This document shows, one piece after another, positions 1-7,877 of a DNA stretch of 14,611 nt. Source of the stretch: JANNAV01 sp031384695 (GTDB taxonomy: Bacteria > Pseudomonadota > Alphaproteobacteria > Rhodobacterales > Rhodobacteraceae); assembly GCA_031384695.1 (NCBI GenBank), contig JANNAV010000145.1:1-14611 (forward strand). Reading direction: 5' to 3'. Below the pieces are notes generated by a model that did no database searches, was not told where the DNA came from, and worked only from the letters and a program-made list of their open reading frames with translations. The translations under genes were made by a program, and so were the position numbers. Numbering within the stretch: the first letter of the stretch is position 1; each line of letters starts with the position of its first letter.

Positions 1-704
1 CCGATCCGCTCCAGCCCCATGCCGGTGTCGATCGACTGCTTGGGCAGCGGAATCATCCGGCCATCGGCAAACTGCTCGTTCTGCATGAAAACCAGGTTCC
101 ATATCTCGATGTACCGGTCGCCATCCTGATCCGCCGAACCCGGCGGCCCACCCCAGATCTTGTCGCCGTGATCAAAGAAAATCTCGGTGCAAGGCCCGCA
201 AGGCCCGGTTGGCCCCATCCGCCAGAAATTGTCATCCGTGGGGATGCGAATGATCCGGTCATCCGACAGCCCTGCCACTTTTTTCCAGATATCCGCCGCC
301 TCGTCATCGGTGTGGTACACCGTCACCAGCAGCTTGTCCTTTGGAATCCCATACTCTTTTGTCAGCAACTCCCAGGCATAGGGGATCGCCTCGCTTTTGA
401 AATAGTCGCCAAAGCTGAAATTTCCCAGCATCTCGAAAAATGTATGGTGCCGCGCGGTATAGCCCACGTTGTCCAGATCATTGTGCTTGCCGCCCGCGCG
501 CACGCATTTCTGCGCCGTGGTGGCGCGGGTGTAATCGCGCGTCTCCACCCCGGTGAAGCAATTCTTGAACTGCACCATGCCGGAATTGGCGAACATCAGC
601 GTCGGGTCATTGCGCGGCACAAGCGACGAGCTTTCCACCCGCCGATGGCCATTGTGGGCGAAAAATTCAAGGAACGTCGATCGGATGTCGTTCAAGGATG
701 GCAT
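1..704 (-). CDS. alaS: Alanyl-tRNA synthetase, N-terminal part (runs off the left edge)
   Basis: Class II aminoacyl-tRNA synthetase that charges tRNA-Ala with alanine in the cytoplasm. 234 complete codons lie in the window, beginning MPSLNDIRSTFLEFF at 704; the rest of the gene (the family is usually close to 880 residues) lies beyond position 1. Family signatures seen are RNDPTLMFANSGMVQFKN (about residues 31-48), the catalytic-core stretch HHTFFEMLGNFSFGDYFK (86-103), GPTGPCGPCTEIFFDHG (164-180) and DTGMGLERI (226-234). No competing start with a better context is visible, and the ribosome-binding site is weak (a G-run about 9 bases upstream). The gene follows recA on the same strand, a neighbourhood common in alphaproteobacteria, but the recA terminator separates them, so alaS probably has its own promoter in the 139-base gap. 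The identification is very secure. Confidence 0.97.
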   Translation of the reverse strand, partial: MPSLNDIRSTFLEFFAHNGHRRVESSSLVPRNDPTLMFANSGMVQFKNCFTGVETRDYTRATTAQKCVRAGGKHNDLDNVGYTARHHTFFEMLGNFSFGDYFKSEAIPYAWELLTKEYGIPKDKLLVTVYHTDDEAADIWKKVAGLSDDRIIRIPTDDNFWRMGPTGPCGPCTEIFFDHGDKIWGGPPGSADQDGDRYIEIWNLVFMQNEQFADGRMIPLPKQSIDTGMGLERI

Positions 705-796
705 GGCTTCGGGCCCCCAAAAGCTGCTGTCGGCGGTGTCGCAGCCTCGTTTAGCCTTGCCGCCCAGCCCTGTCCACGCCTACCTGCGCACGCTGC

Positions 797-828
797 GAAA
801 AAGACCGGCGGCGCCTGCCCCCGGTCTT
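797..828 (-). terminator. Intrinsic terminator of recA
   Basis: A perfect 8-bp inverted repeat, AAGACCGG at 801-808 and CCGGTCTT at 821-828, encloses a 12-base GC-rich loop. Read on the minus strand, the stem ends in a run of T (798-802 on the complement). It lies about 15 bases past the recA stop codon, which is the expected place for a rho-independent terminator. Confidence 0.85.
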
Positions 829-843
829 CGCTTTCGCCTGCGT

Positions 844-1914
844 TCAGTCTTCGATGATGCCGCCGCTTTCAGGTGTGACCGCGGTAAAATCGAGCCCGTT
901 CGCACCCCGGATCCGGTCTTCGATATCCTGCGCCATCGCCGGATTGGCCTTCAGAAACTGCTTGGCATTGTCGCGCCCCTGCCCGATCCGCTCGTCCTTG
1001 TAGGAATACCAACTGCCCGATTTCTCGACCACGCCCGCTTTCACCCCAAGATCGACCAACTCGCCCACCTTCGAGATGCCTTCGCCGTACATGATGTCAA
1101 ACTCCACCTCCTTGAAGGGCGGCGCCACCTTGTTCTTCACCACCTTCACCCGGGTGGAGTTGCCGACAACCTCGTCACGATCCTTGATCGCGCCGATCCG
1201 CCGGATGTCCAGCCGCACAGAGGCGTAAAATTTAAGCGCATTGCCCCCCGTCGTGGTTTCCGGGCTGCCGAACATCACGCCGATCTTCATGCGGATCTGG
1301 TTGATGAAGATCACCATGCAGTTGCTCCGCCCGATGGACGCGGTCAGCTTGCGCATCGCTTGGCTCATCAGACGCGCCTGACTGCCCATCTGCATGTCGC
1401 CCATATCGCCCTCGATCTCGGATTTCGGCACCAGTGCCGCCACCGAATCGACCACGATCAGGCTGACCGCCCCCGAGCGCACCAGCGTATCGACAATCTC
1501 CAGCGCCTGCTCGCCGGTATCGGGCTGGCTGATCAACAGCTCGTTCAGATCGACGCCCAGCTTTTTGGCGTATTGCGGGTCCAGCGCGTGTTCGGCATCG
1601 ACAAACGCGCAAACGCCGCCTTTCTTCTGCGCCTCCGCCACCACATGCAGCGTCAGCGTGGTTTTCCCTGACGATTCCGGCCCGTAAATCTCGACAATCC
1701 GCCCCTGCGGCAGCCCGCCGATCCCCAAAGCGATATCAAGCCCGAGCGATCCGGTTGACGTGGCCTCGATATCCATCGCCGGGCTGTCGGCGCCCAGCTT
1801 CATGATCGAGCCTTTGCCGAATTGCCGCTCGATCTGCGCCAACGCGCTTTCCAGCGCCTTACCCTTGTCCATCTCGCGCTTCCCGTTCAGTTCCAGAAGA
1901 TTTGCCGTCGCCAT
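844..1914 (-). CDS. recA: Recombinase RecA
   Basis: RecA forms ATP-dependent filaments on single-stranded DNA, carries out homologous recombination, and triggers LexA self-cleavage in the SOS response. The 356-residue product has the usual family length. Motifs seen: Walker A GPESSGKT (78-85), the catalytic glutamate in DAEHALDP (E108), Walker B LIVVDS (152-157), and the L1/L2 DNA-binding region around EIEGDMGDMQMGSQARLMSQ and INQIRMKIGVMFGSPETTTG. The start MATANLLELN at 1914 has an AGGGG ribosome-binding site about 8 bases upstream. An upstream in-frame ATG at 1953 would add 13 residues that do not look like RecA and would place the start closer to the SOS box, so it was not used. The gene is led by a perfect alphaproteobacterial SOS box and ended by an intrinsic terminator, so it is probably a single-gene, LexA-repressed unit. 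Confidence 0.98.
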   Translation of the reverse strand: MATANLLELNGKREMDKGKALESALAQIERQFGKGSIMKLGADSPAMDIEATSTGSLGLDIALGIGGLPQGRIVEIYGPESSGKTTLTLHVVAEAQKKGGVCAFVDAEHALDPQYAKKLGVDLNELLISQPDTGEQALEIVDTLVRSGAVSLIVVDSVAALVPKSEIEGDMGDMQMGSQARLMSQAMRKLTASIGRSNCMVIFINQIRMKIGVMFGSPETTTGGNALKFYASVRLDIRRIGAIKDRDEVVGNSTRVKVVKNKVAPPFKEVEFDIMYGEGISKVGELVDLGVKAGVVEKSGSWYSYKDERIGQGRDNAKQFLKANPAMAQDIEDRIRGANGLDFTAVTPESGGIIED

Positions 1915-1964
1915 AACTCTGCCCCTTATTTCACAGCCGCGCCTCTGCGGCAATCATCGCTGAT

Positions 1965-1979
1965 GTTCACCAAGCGTTC
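1965..1979 (-). promoter_or_regulatory. SOS box (LexA operator) of recA
   Basis: GTTCACCAAGCGTTC on the plus strand matches GTTC-N7-GTTC, the direct-repeat LexA operator described for alphaproteobacteria (GAAC-N7-GAAC on the strand of recA). It lies 51-65 bases upstream of the recA start codon, where binding would overlap the promoter. The match and position are seen directly; LexA binding is inferred. Confidence 0.85.
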
Positions 1980-2106
1980 TCGTTTGTATGAGGCCAAAAC
2001 AAGAACAATTCAATCGAATTCTCGTAAAATCAGCTTTTACAGGATTTGGTTAAGGGATAGTTTATAGGCAGTGAAAAAGCGTCGCGATCGGGGGCGATAC
2101 GTCAGA

Positions 2107-2709
2107 ATGTTGATTTTCTGGGATCAAAGGCTGGCTTTGCTGGCCACACCCAAGACGGGAACCACCGCCATCGCCGCCGCCCTCGAATCGCTTGCTGATG
2201 TCTCGATCCAGCGGCCACCCGAGTTGAAGCACACGCCCGCGCGCCGTTTTCGCCGGTTTCTCGCCCCCTTCCTCGAGCAGGTGGCGAACGAGCCCTTCAC
2301 CCTTGTCGGCGTGATGCGCGAACCGCGCGACTGGCTGAGCAGTTGGTATCGTTACCGGCAGCGCGACGGGATGGCCAACAAACGCAACAGCACCAAGGGC
2401 ATGACGTTTGATGATTTCGTGCAGGCCTATTGCGCCGACAAGCCCCCGGCCTTCGCCGCCGTGGGCTCGCAGGCCACCTTTCTGCGCCCCACCAACGCCC
2501 AGGGTGCCGACCTGCTGTTCCGGCATGACAAAATCGCGGATCTGGTGCGTTTTCTTGAGGATCGGCTCAATTTCGAGATCGTTCTGCCAAAGCTTAACGT
2601 GTCTCCCCTGCGCCCCACCGCTTTGTCGCCGGAAACCGAGGCGCTGCTGCACCGCTTTGCCGCGCGGGATTTCGACCTTTACGCCGGGCTTTGCCGCAGC
2701 GACGCCTGA
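2107..2709 (+). CDS. Sulfotransferase-like P-loop protein
   Basis: A 200-residue protein with the two nucleotide-binding signatures of PAPS-dependent sulfotransferases. ATPKTGTTAI (about 13-22) corresponds to the 5'-phosphosulfate loop, and REPRDWLSSWYRY (71-83) to the 3'-phosphate motif. Such enzymes move sulfate from PAPS to a hydroxyl or amine acceptor; the acceptor here is unknown. It is short for a sulfotransferase, with little acceptor-binding domain, and has no signal peptide or membrane segment. The ATG at 2107 is chosen because the protein then opens directly with the beta strand MLIFWDQRLALLATP. A GTG at 2071 would add 12 basic residues (MKKRRDRGRYVR) and cannot be excluded; neither start has a strong ribosome-binding site. 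It is divergent from recA and convergent with cckA. The family call is fairly secure, the activity is not. Confidence 0.75.
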   Translation: MLIFWDQRLALLATPKTGTTAIAAALESLADVSIQRPPELKHTPARRFRRFLAPFLEQVANEPFTLVGVMREPRDWLSSWYRYRQRDGMANKRNSTKGMTFDDFVQAYCADKPPAFAAVGSQATFLRPTNAQGADLLFRHDKIADLVRFLEDRLNFEIVLPKLNVSPLRPTALSPETEALLHRFAARDFDLYAGLCRSDA

Positions 2710-2758
2710 TCTGTGCACGCCACCAACTGGTCGCGCGCGCCACAACATCAGGCGGGCC

Positions 2759-5071
2759 TCAATGCATCTGGCCTTGCACCATGATGGTCAGGTCATTGAG
2801 CGAGAAGGGCTTGGGCAAGAACACCGAATTGGGGATGCGCGACTGGCCTTCCGAAAGCGCCTCTTCCGAATAGCCCGAGACGAAAATCACCCGCACGTTG
2901 GGGCGATCCTCCAGCGCCAGTTTTACCCAGCTTGGCCCGTCCATCCCCGGCATCACCACATCGGTCACGAACACATCCACCTCAAGGTTCGGATCGGACA
3001 GGGTTTTCAGCGCTTCTTCCGCGTTCTCGGCCTCAAGCACGGTATAGCCGCGCATCCGCAGCGCCCGTGACGCAAAGGCCCGCACCGGGGCCTCGTCCTC
3101 CACCAAAAGCACCACACCCTCGCCCTGACGCAGCACCATCGGCCGCTGGCTTTGGAACACCGGGGCGGCGGCTTCTGCGGCATCATTTTCGGCCTGGATC
3201 GGGAAATAAAGCTGGAACACCGATCCCTCGCCCGGCGTCGAATCGACAAAGATGAAGCCACCCGATTGCTTGACGATGCCGTAAGCCGTCGAAAGGCCCA
3301 GGCCCGTGCCCTCACCGGTTTTCTTGGTGGTGAAGAACGGCTCGAAAATCTTCTGCAAGCGCTCGGGCGGAATGCCGGTGCCGGTATCGCTGACCCGGAT
3401 CACCGCGTAATCGCCTGCGGGCACCACTGCCCGGTCGCGCCGCAACTCTTCACGCAGGCTTACCGCCTCGGTCTCGATACGGATGGTGCCGCCTTCCGGC
3501 ATGGCATCGCGCGCGTTGACCACCAGGTTCATCACCACCTGCTCCAACTGGCGCTTGTCGGCGCGGATGATCCCCAGATCGGGCGCATGGCGCAGCTTCA
3601 GCTTCACCCGCTCTCCCACCAGCCGGTTCAGCAGATGCGTCAACTCCGACATCACATCGCGCAATTCGATCCGCTCGGGTTTCAGGGTCTGCTTGCGCGA
3701 AAACGCCAGCAACTGCCCCACCAGCGATGCCGCCCGATTTGCATTCTGATGGATCTGGATCAGATCCGAATAATCCAGATCGCCGCTGTCATGGCGCAGC
3801 AGCAGCAGATCGCAATGCCCCGAAATTGCCGTCAGCAGATTGTTGAAATCATGCGCAACCCCACCCGCAAGCTGGCCTATGGCCTGCATTTTCTGGCTCT
3901 GTACGAACTGCGCTTCCAGCGTTTTCAATGCGGTTGCATCCTGCAGAACCGCCAGCGCCCCCGGCCGCCCCTGATCCACGATTCGCCGCAACGTCACCTG
4001 CAGGAACACCTCGCCGCCCAACTGCCGGGCGCACAGAACCTCGGCGCCGCCCGGCACGGTTTCGGTGATCACATCGCTCAGCCAATCGACAACCGGGCGG
4101 CCCAAGCCTTCAAAAAGCTCGTGGAACATGGCGGTTTCCGCACTGTCGATTCGCAGCAGTTCGCGCGCCGCCGCGTTCGCCACACGCAGCGTGCCATCCG
4201 GCGCGAACTTCAACAGCGCCACCGGCACATGTTCAAAATCGGCCAGCACGCTTTCACCGTCGGCACGCGGCGCCACCGGCAGCAGATAAATCTCGCGCCG
4301 CTCGGTTCCGCCTTCAACCTCCGCGAGGATGGCCCGCACCGGCCCGTCCGCCGCCGACACCTCCACCTCTTCACCCGAATGCAGCACCTGCGTGGTGAAA
4401 ATCCGGTCAAGCCGCTTTGGCCTGCCGCCCAGCAAGCGGCGCATCGCCTCGTTGGTGAACAGCACCACACCCGCCTTGTTCGCCGTCAGCATCGGCAAAC
4501 TCAGCGTTTCCGCCCCCCGACCGGCGGTATTGCGTTCCAGAAACTCTTCCAGACGCCATAAAAACCGCGAATCAGACAGCCTGTGCACCGAAAGCCGGGT
4601 ATGGCCGCGCCGGGTGACCACATCTTCGCGCGCTGCACCCAGATTGGTGGCACGGCTTTGCAAACGGTAAAGAACCGACGCGGGCGATGCGAAATGATCG
4701 CGCAGCGTCGCCACCAGAGTGCTGCCATCCACCGCCGAAAACCGCGCTGCGGCGGCGGCATTCTGAAAATGGATCTGCCCCAACCCGTCGGTCGTGAAAC
4801 AGGGTGCTGCATCCAGCCCCAAAAGTTCGGTCAATCGCCGCTCCAGCCGCTTTTCCGCCGCGACTGCGATCATCCTGATGGCATGAAGCGCTATGATCAG
4901 ACTGATAAAAGTCAGCCCCGCCGCCGCCGCAAGCAGGCGCAACATCGGATCGGGTGCCAGAAAACTGACGCTTAAACAGCCGGTTGCCGCGGCCGCCAAC
5001 AGCCACATCCCCGACATCCGCCCCCGGTTGGCACCAAAAACCTCGGAAATATCTGCTACAGATCGGGGCAC
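2759..5071 (-). CDS. cckA: Hybrid sensor histidine kinase CckA (cell-cycle phosphorelay)
   Basis: A 770-residue inner-membrane hybrid kinase. Family knowledge: CckA sends phosphate through ChpT to CtrA (and CpdR), controlling cell cycle, motility and, in Rhodobacterales, gene transfer agents. Visible layout: two membrane segments (about 20-39 and 44-68), PAS-like sensing regions (about 80-380), dimerisation/phosphoacceptor helix QLAGGVAHDFNNLLT with His407, ATP-binding domain with N-box NLVVNARDAM (515-524), DTGTGIPPE (562-570) and GEGTGLGLS (586-594), and a C-terminal receiver VVLLVEDEAP (653-662) with phospho-acceptor Asp704 in VTDVVMPGMDG and Lys754 in LPKPF. The start is GTG at 5071 with GGAG at ideal spacing upstream. 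It is read separately from rsmB, 113 bases upstream on the same strand. The gap contains a CtrA-type box, suggesting feedback control by CtrA. Assignment rests on the domain order and HDFNNLLTAI/DVVMPGMDGP signatures. Confidence 0.93.
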   Translation of the reverse strand: MPRSVADISEVFGANRGRMSGMWLLAAAATGCLSVSFLAPDPMLRLLAAAAGLTFISLIIALHAIRMIAVAAEKRLERRLTELLGLDAAPCFTTDGLGQIHFQNAAAAARFSAVDGSTLVATLRDHFASPASVLYRLQSRATNLGAAREDVVTRRGHTRLSVHRLSDSRFLWRLEEFLERNTAGRGAETLSLPMLTANKAGVVLFTNEAMRRLLGGRPKRLDRIFTTQVLHSGEEVEVSAADGPVRAILAEVEGGTERREIYLLPVAPRADGESVLADFEHVPVALLKFAPDGTLRVANAAARELLRIDSAETAMFHELFEGLGRPVVDWLSDVITETVPGGAEVLCARQLGGEVFLQVTLRRIVDQGRPGALAVLQDATALKTLEAQFVQSQKMQAIGQLAGGVAHDFNNLLTAISGHCDLLLLRHDSGDLDYSDLIQIHQNANRAASLVGQLLAFSRKQTLKPERIELRDVMSELTHLLNRLVGERVKLKLRHAPDLGIIRADKRQLEQVVMNLVVNARDAMPEGGTIRIETEAVSLREELRRDRAVVPAGDYAVIRVSDTGTGIPPERLQKIFEPFFTTKKTGEGTGLGLSTAYGIVKQSGGFIFVDSTPGEGSVFQLYFPIQAENDAAEAAAPVFQSQRPMVLRQGEGVVLLVEDEAPVRAFASRALRMRGYTVLEAENAEEALKTLSDPNLEVDVFVTDVVMPGMDGPSWVKLALEDRPNVRVIFVSGYSEEALSEGQSRIPNSVFLPKPFSLNDLTIMVQGQMH

Positions 5072-5123
5072 GGCACTCTCCGATGGGGGATTCGCTTCTG
5101 GCCTCCATTGGGTGGCTTATTCG

Positions 5124-5138
5124 TTAATCCCGGCTTAA
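5124..5138 (-). promoter_or_regulatory. Putative CtrA-binding box upstream of cckA
   Basis: TTAATCCCGGCTTAA is an exact TTAA-N7-TTAA match. On both strands the downstream half site is followed by C, giving the fuller consensus TTAA-N7-TTAAC in either direction. It lies 53-67 bases upstream of the cckA GTG start, in the only short gap between rsmB and cckA. A GATTC (GANTC-type, the CcrM methylation motif) sits between it and the start at 5089-5093. The sequence match is direct; binding by CtrA is inferred. Confidence 0.6.
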
Positions 5139-5184
5139 CCTCGGAGCGAAAGGGATAAAAAACTCGCAAAGGTTGAGTGTATAG

Positions 5185-6366
5185 TCATATCAATCGCGTA
5201 AATATTGCAACAAAGAAGCCGTCTCCGCCTTGCAACGGGCTGAGCCTGCGCTGAAATTGCACGGCCCATGCCGGATGGCGGGCCAGAAACGCCGCCACCT
5301 GCGCCTCGTTCTCGTCCACCAGCAGCGAACATGTGGCATAGGCAAGAGCGCCGTTCCGCGCCACCATCGGCGCCACCCGGTCCAGAATAGCGCCTTGCAT
5401 GGCGCAAACTGCGGCCAGTTTTTCGGCCGTCAGCGCCCATTTCCCCTGCGGATCGCGCCGCCAACTGCCCGAGCCGGAACAGGGCACATCCGTGAGGATC
5501 AGATCGTAAGGCGCTGAAACCGCGCAATCTTCCACGATCCGCACCTTGATCCCTGCCCGCGCCGCGCGCACTGGCAGATCGCGCATCCGGCGCGGCTCGG
5601 CGTCATGTGCATAAACTTCGATCGGTACCTGCGCCGCCAACGCCAAAGCCTTGCCACCACCACCGGCACAGTAATCCAGCACCCGCATGCCTTGGCGCAA
5701 CGGCAGCGCCTCCACCACCGCTTGCGAAGCTGCATCCTGCAACTCGATCAGGCCAGAAACATAGGCCGCCGTCGTCTGGATTTTCCGTGCGTTCTCAACA
5801 ACCTCCAGCGCTGTCTTGGCAAGCGGATGCGGCACCGCCGAAATCCCCGCAGCCGCCAGCATGCGCGCCGCTTCCTCGCGGTCAACGCGCGCGAGGTTCA
5901 CCCGCACGAACACAGGCGCTCGCCGCCGCAGCGCCTGCATCACCGGCTCAAACTCCGGCCCCAAACTGGCCTGCAACTGCGCCGCCAACCAGTCCGGGCA
6001 ATCCAGCGCCTCATTGGGGCCAGCCTCGCGCGGCACCTCCAAAGGCCCCACCACCGCAGGCGCATGCCCCACGCCGGTGAACAGCGCGGCCTCGGCCAAC
6101 CCCGCCGCCCGCACGCCACCCAAGGTCAGCGCCCGCCCCGTCACCTGCGCCCGCCCCGTCACCTGCGCCCCGGCCCCCCCCAGCGCGCCAAACGAACGCT
6201 TGCAGCGCAGCGCATCATACACCAGATCGCGCAGCGCGTGCCGGTCGCCGGACCCCGCAAACCGGTTGGCGCGGCCCCAGTTGGTCAGGGCCTGCTCCGC
6301 AGGCGCGCCCGCGAGTATCCGGTCCAGAACCTCGATGGCCGCTGATAGCCGTGCCGCCGGCGTCAT
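5185..6366 (-). CDS. rsmB: RsmB-family 16S rRNA (cytosine-C5) methyltransferase
   Basis: A 393-residue AdoMet-dependent RNA m5C methyltransferase of the RsmB/Nop2 family, expected to methylate 16S rRNA (C967 in E. coli numbering). Order of parts: NusB-like N-terminal RNA-binding domain (about 1-130); VRVNLAR (154-160) entering the catalytic domain; AdoMet loop LDYCAGGGGK (230-239); motif IV TDVPCSGSG with Cys296; motif VI YATCS with the catalytic Cys346; C-terminal GGDGFFVAIF. The start at 6366 is supported by GGAG seven bases upstream. Odd point: residues 67-80 contain an AQVTGR duplication caused by an 18-bp tandem repeat. It lies 62 bases downstream of guaB on the same strand, so the two may be co-transcribed, and its ATG overlaps the stop of a 13-codon leader reading frame. 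RsmB is the best family member call; exact target base is inferred. Confidence 0.88.
   Translation of the reverse strand: MTPAARLSAAIEVLDRILAGAPAEQALTNWGRANRFAGSGDRHALRDLVYDALRCKRSFGALGGAGAQVTGRAQVTGRALTLGGVRAAGLAEAALFTGVGHAPAVVGPLEVPREAGPNEALDCPDWLAAQLQASLGPEFEPVMQALRRRAPVFVRVNLARVDREEAARMLAAAGISAVPHPLAKTALEVVENARKIQTTAAYVSGLIELQDAASQAVVEALPLRQGMRVLDYCAGGGGKALALAAQVPIEVYAHDAEPRRMRDLPVRAARAGIKVRIVEDCAVSAPYDLILTDVPCSGSGSWRRDPQGKWALTAEKLAAVCAMQGAILDRVAPMVARNGALAYATCSLLVDENEAQVAAFLARHPAWAVQFQRRLSPLQGGDGFFVAIFTRLI
6129..6170. repeat. 18-bp tandem repeat inside rsmB (2.3 copies)
   Basis: A perfect 18-base period runs from 6129 to 6170, with the unit beginning GCGCCCGCCCCGTCACCT. It stays in frame and duplicates six residues (AQVTGR) in the N-terminal domain of the methyltransferase, in what is likely a loop. 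This looks like a recent slippage event. Confidence 0.9.
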
Positions 6367-6404
6367 AGATCAACTCCGCCACACAAAGCCATGATATTCA
6401 ACAT
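6363..6404 (-). other. 13-codon leader reading frame overlapping the rsmB start
   Basis: On the minus strand an ATG at 6404 opens MLNIMALCGGVDL, and its TGA overlaps the rsmB ATG (sequence ATGA). A GGA lies 4 bases before its ATG, so translation is possible but the site is poor. It could couple or tune rsmB translation, or be chance; there is no codon-bias evidence at this length. Confidence 0.2.
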
Positions 6405-6428
6405 TTTTCCGAATTCAACGTGTCACCC

Positions 6429-7877
6429 TCAGCCCACCCGGTAATTTGGGCTTTCGCGGGTGATCTGCACGTCATGCACATGGCTTTCGCTCAACCCCGC
6501 GCCGGTGATCCGCACGAAATTGCAGCGCGCGCGCATCTCTGCCACCGTCCGGTTGCCGGTATAGCCCATCGCCGCGCGCAAGCCGCCCACCATCTGATGC
6601 AACACCGCCGCCGCAGCCCCCTTGTAGGGCACCTGCCCCTCGATCCCTTCCGGCACCAGCTTGTCAGACGCCGCATCCTTCTGGAAATACCGGTCCGCAG
6701 AGCCCCGCGCCATCGCCCCGAGCGAGCCCATGCCCCGGTACGCCTTGTAGCTGCGCCCCTGCCAGATGATCAACTCGCCCGGAGATTCGTCCGTCCCCGC
6801 CATCGCCGAGCCCACCATCGCACAAGACGCTCCCGCCGCAATCGCCTTGGCAAAATCGCCGGAAAACTTGATGCCGCCGTCGGCAATCACCGGCACATCG
6901 CCCGCCGCCTGCGCCGCATCCATGATCGCCGTCAACTGCGGCACGCCAACCCCCGCCACAATGCGCGTGGTGCAGATCGACCCCGGCCCGATCCCCACCT
7001 TCACCGCATCCGCCCCCGCCCCGATCAGCGCCCGCGTGGCCTCGCCCGTCGCCACATTGCCCGCCACCACCTGCACATCATTGGACAATCGCTTGATCCG
7101 CTCCACCGCCCGCGCTACCCCCTCGGAATGGCCATGCGCGGTATCAATCACCACCATATCCACCCCCGCATCAATCAGCGCCGTTGAGCGTTCAAACCCC
7201 GCATCCCCCACGGTTGAGGCCGCAGCCACCCGCAGCCGCCCCATCGCATCCTTGCAGGCCTGCGGGTTCAGCACCGAAAGTTCGGTATCCTTCAGCGTCA
7301 ACAAGCCCGTCAGCCGCCCGTCGCCATCCGTCACCAACAGCTTTTCAATCCGCCGCGCCTTCATCAGGCCGATGGCCTGCGCGCGGTCGGCAGGCTCGCG
7401 CAGCACGGCCAAATTCTCGAAAGTCATCATCGCATGCACCGGGGTGCGGTCATCACTCGCAAAGCGCATGTCGCGGTTGGTCACGATCCCCAGCACCCGG
7501 CCAGCACCATCAACCACCGGAAAGCCGGTGATCTGATAACGCTCCATCAGCACCTTGGCGTCGGCGAGGGTCTGGTCCGGCGTCAGAGTGATCGGCTGAT
7601 ACACCACGCCGGATTCAAACCGCTTCACCCGCCGCACCTCGCGCGCCTGGGCCTCAAGATCCAGATTGCGGTGAATAACCCCGATGCCGCCCGCCTGCGC
7701 CATGGCAATCGCCATCCGCCCCTCCGTCACCGTATCCATCGCCGAAGACAGCAGCGGAATGTTCAGCCGGATCAGTTTGGTCACATAGGTCGAGGTATCG
7801 GCATCCGACGGCAAGACCGAGCTTGCAGCGGGCACCAGAAGGACATCGTCGAAGGTAAGTGCCTCGCGAATCTCCAT
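6429..7877 (-). CDS. guaB: Inosine-5'-monophosphate dehydrogenase
   Basis: Cytoplasmic enzyme oxidising IMP to XMP with NAD+, the committed step of GMP synthesis. The 482-residue protein has normal family length. It starts MEIREALTFDDVLLVPA, the standard IMPDH opening, followed by SSAMDTVTE (44-52) and GGIGVIHRN (63-71). Two CBS domains follow (about 92-205; for example ITGFPVVDGAGRVLGIVT and IEKLLVTDGDGRLTGLLT). The barrel then resumes with IDTAHGH (244-250), the catalytic loop GIGPGSICTTR with Cys302, the phosphate-binding IADGGIKFSGD, and the flap region YRGMGSLGAM. Start at 7877 is preceded by GGAGG five bases away. It is probably the first gene of a guaB-rsmB transcript and is divergent from the ABM-protein gene. 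Confidence 0.97.
   Translation of the reverse strand: MEIREALTFDDVLLVPAASSVLPSDADTSTYVTKLIRLNIPLLSSAMDTVTEGRMAIAMAQAGGIGVIHRNLDLEAQAREVRRVKRFESGVVYQPITLTPDQTLADAKVLMERYQITGFPVVDGAGRVLGIVTNRDMRFASDDRTPVHAMMTFENLAVLREPADRAQAIGLMKARRIEKLLVTDGDGRLTGLLTLKDTELSVLNPQACKDAMGRLRVAAASTVGDAGFERSTALIDAGVDMVVIDTAHGHSEGVARAVERIKRLSNDVQVVAGNVATGEATRALIGAGADAVKVGIGPGSICTTRIVAGVGVPQLTAIMDAAQAAGDVPVIADGGIKFSGDFAKAIAAGASCAMVGSAMAGTDESPGELIIWQGRSYKAYRGMGSLGAMARGSADRYFQKDAASDKLVPEGIEGQVPYKGAAAAVLHQMVGGLRAAMGYTGNRTVAEMRARCNFVRITGAGLSESHVHDVQITRESPNYRVG

Noticed and set aside
553..1671. 372-codon open frame on the plus strand
   Set aside because: Antisense to alaS and recA, both certain genes; composition is that of a shadow frame.
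3152..4561. 469-codon open frame on the plus strand
   Set aside because: It lies wholly antisense to cckA, is rich in His, Arg and Gln as expected for the complement of GC-rich coding DNA, and shows no domain.
5155..5180. Possible terminator after rsmB (short ACTC/GAGT stem before a T-run on the minus strand)
   Set aside because: The stem is only four base pairs with a 9-base loop; the T-run alone is not enough.
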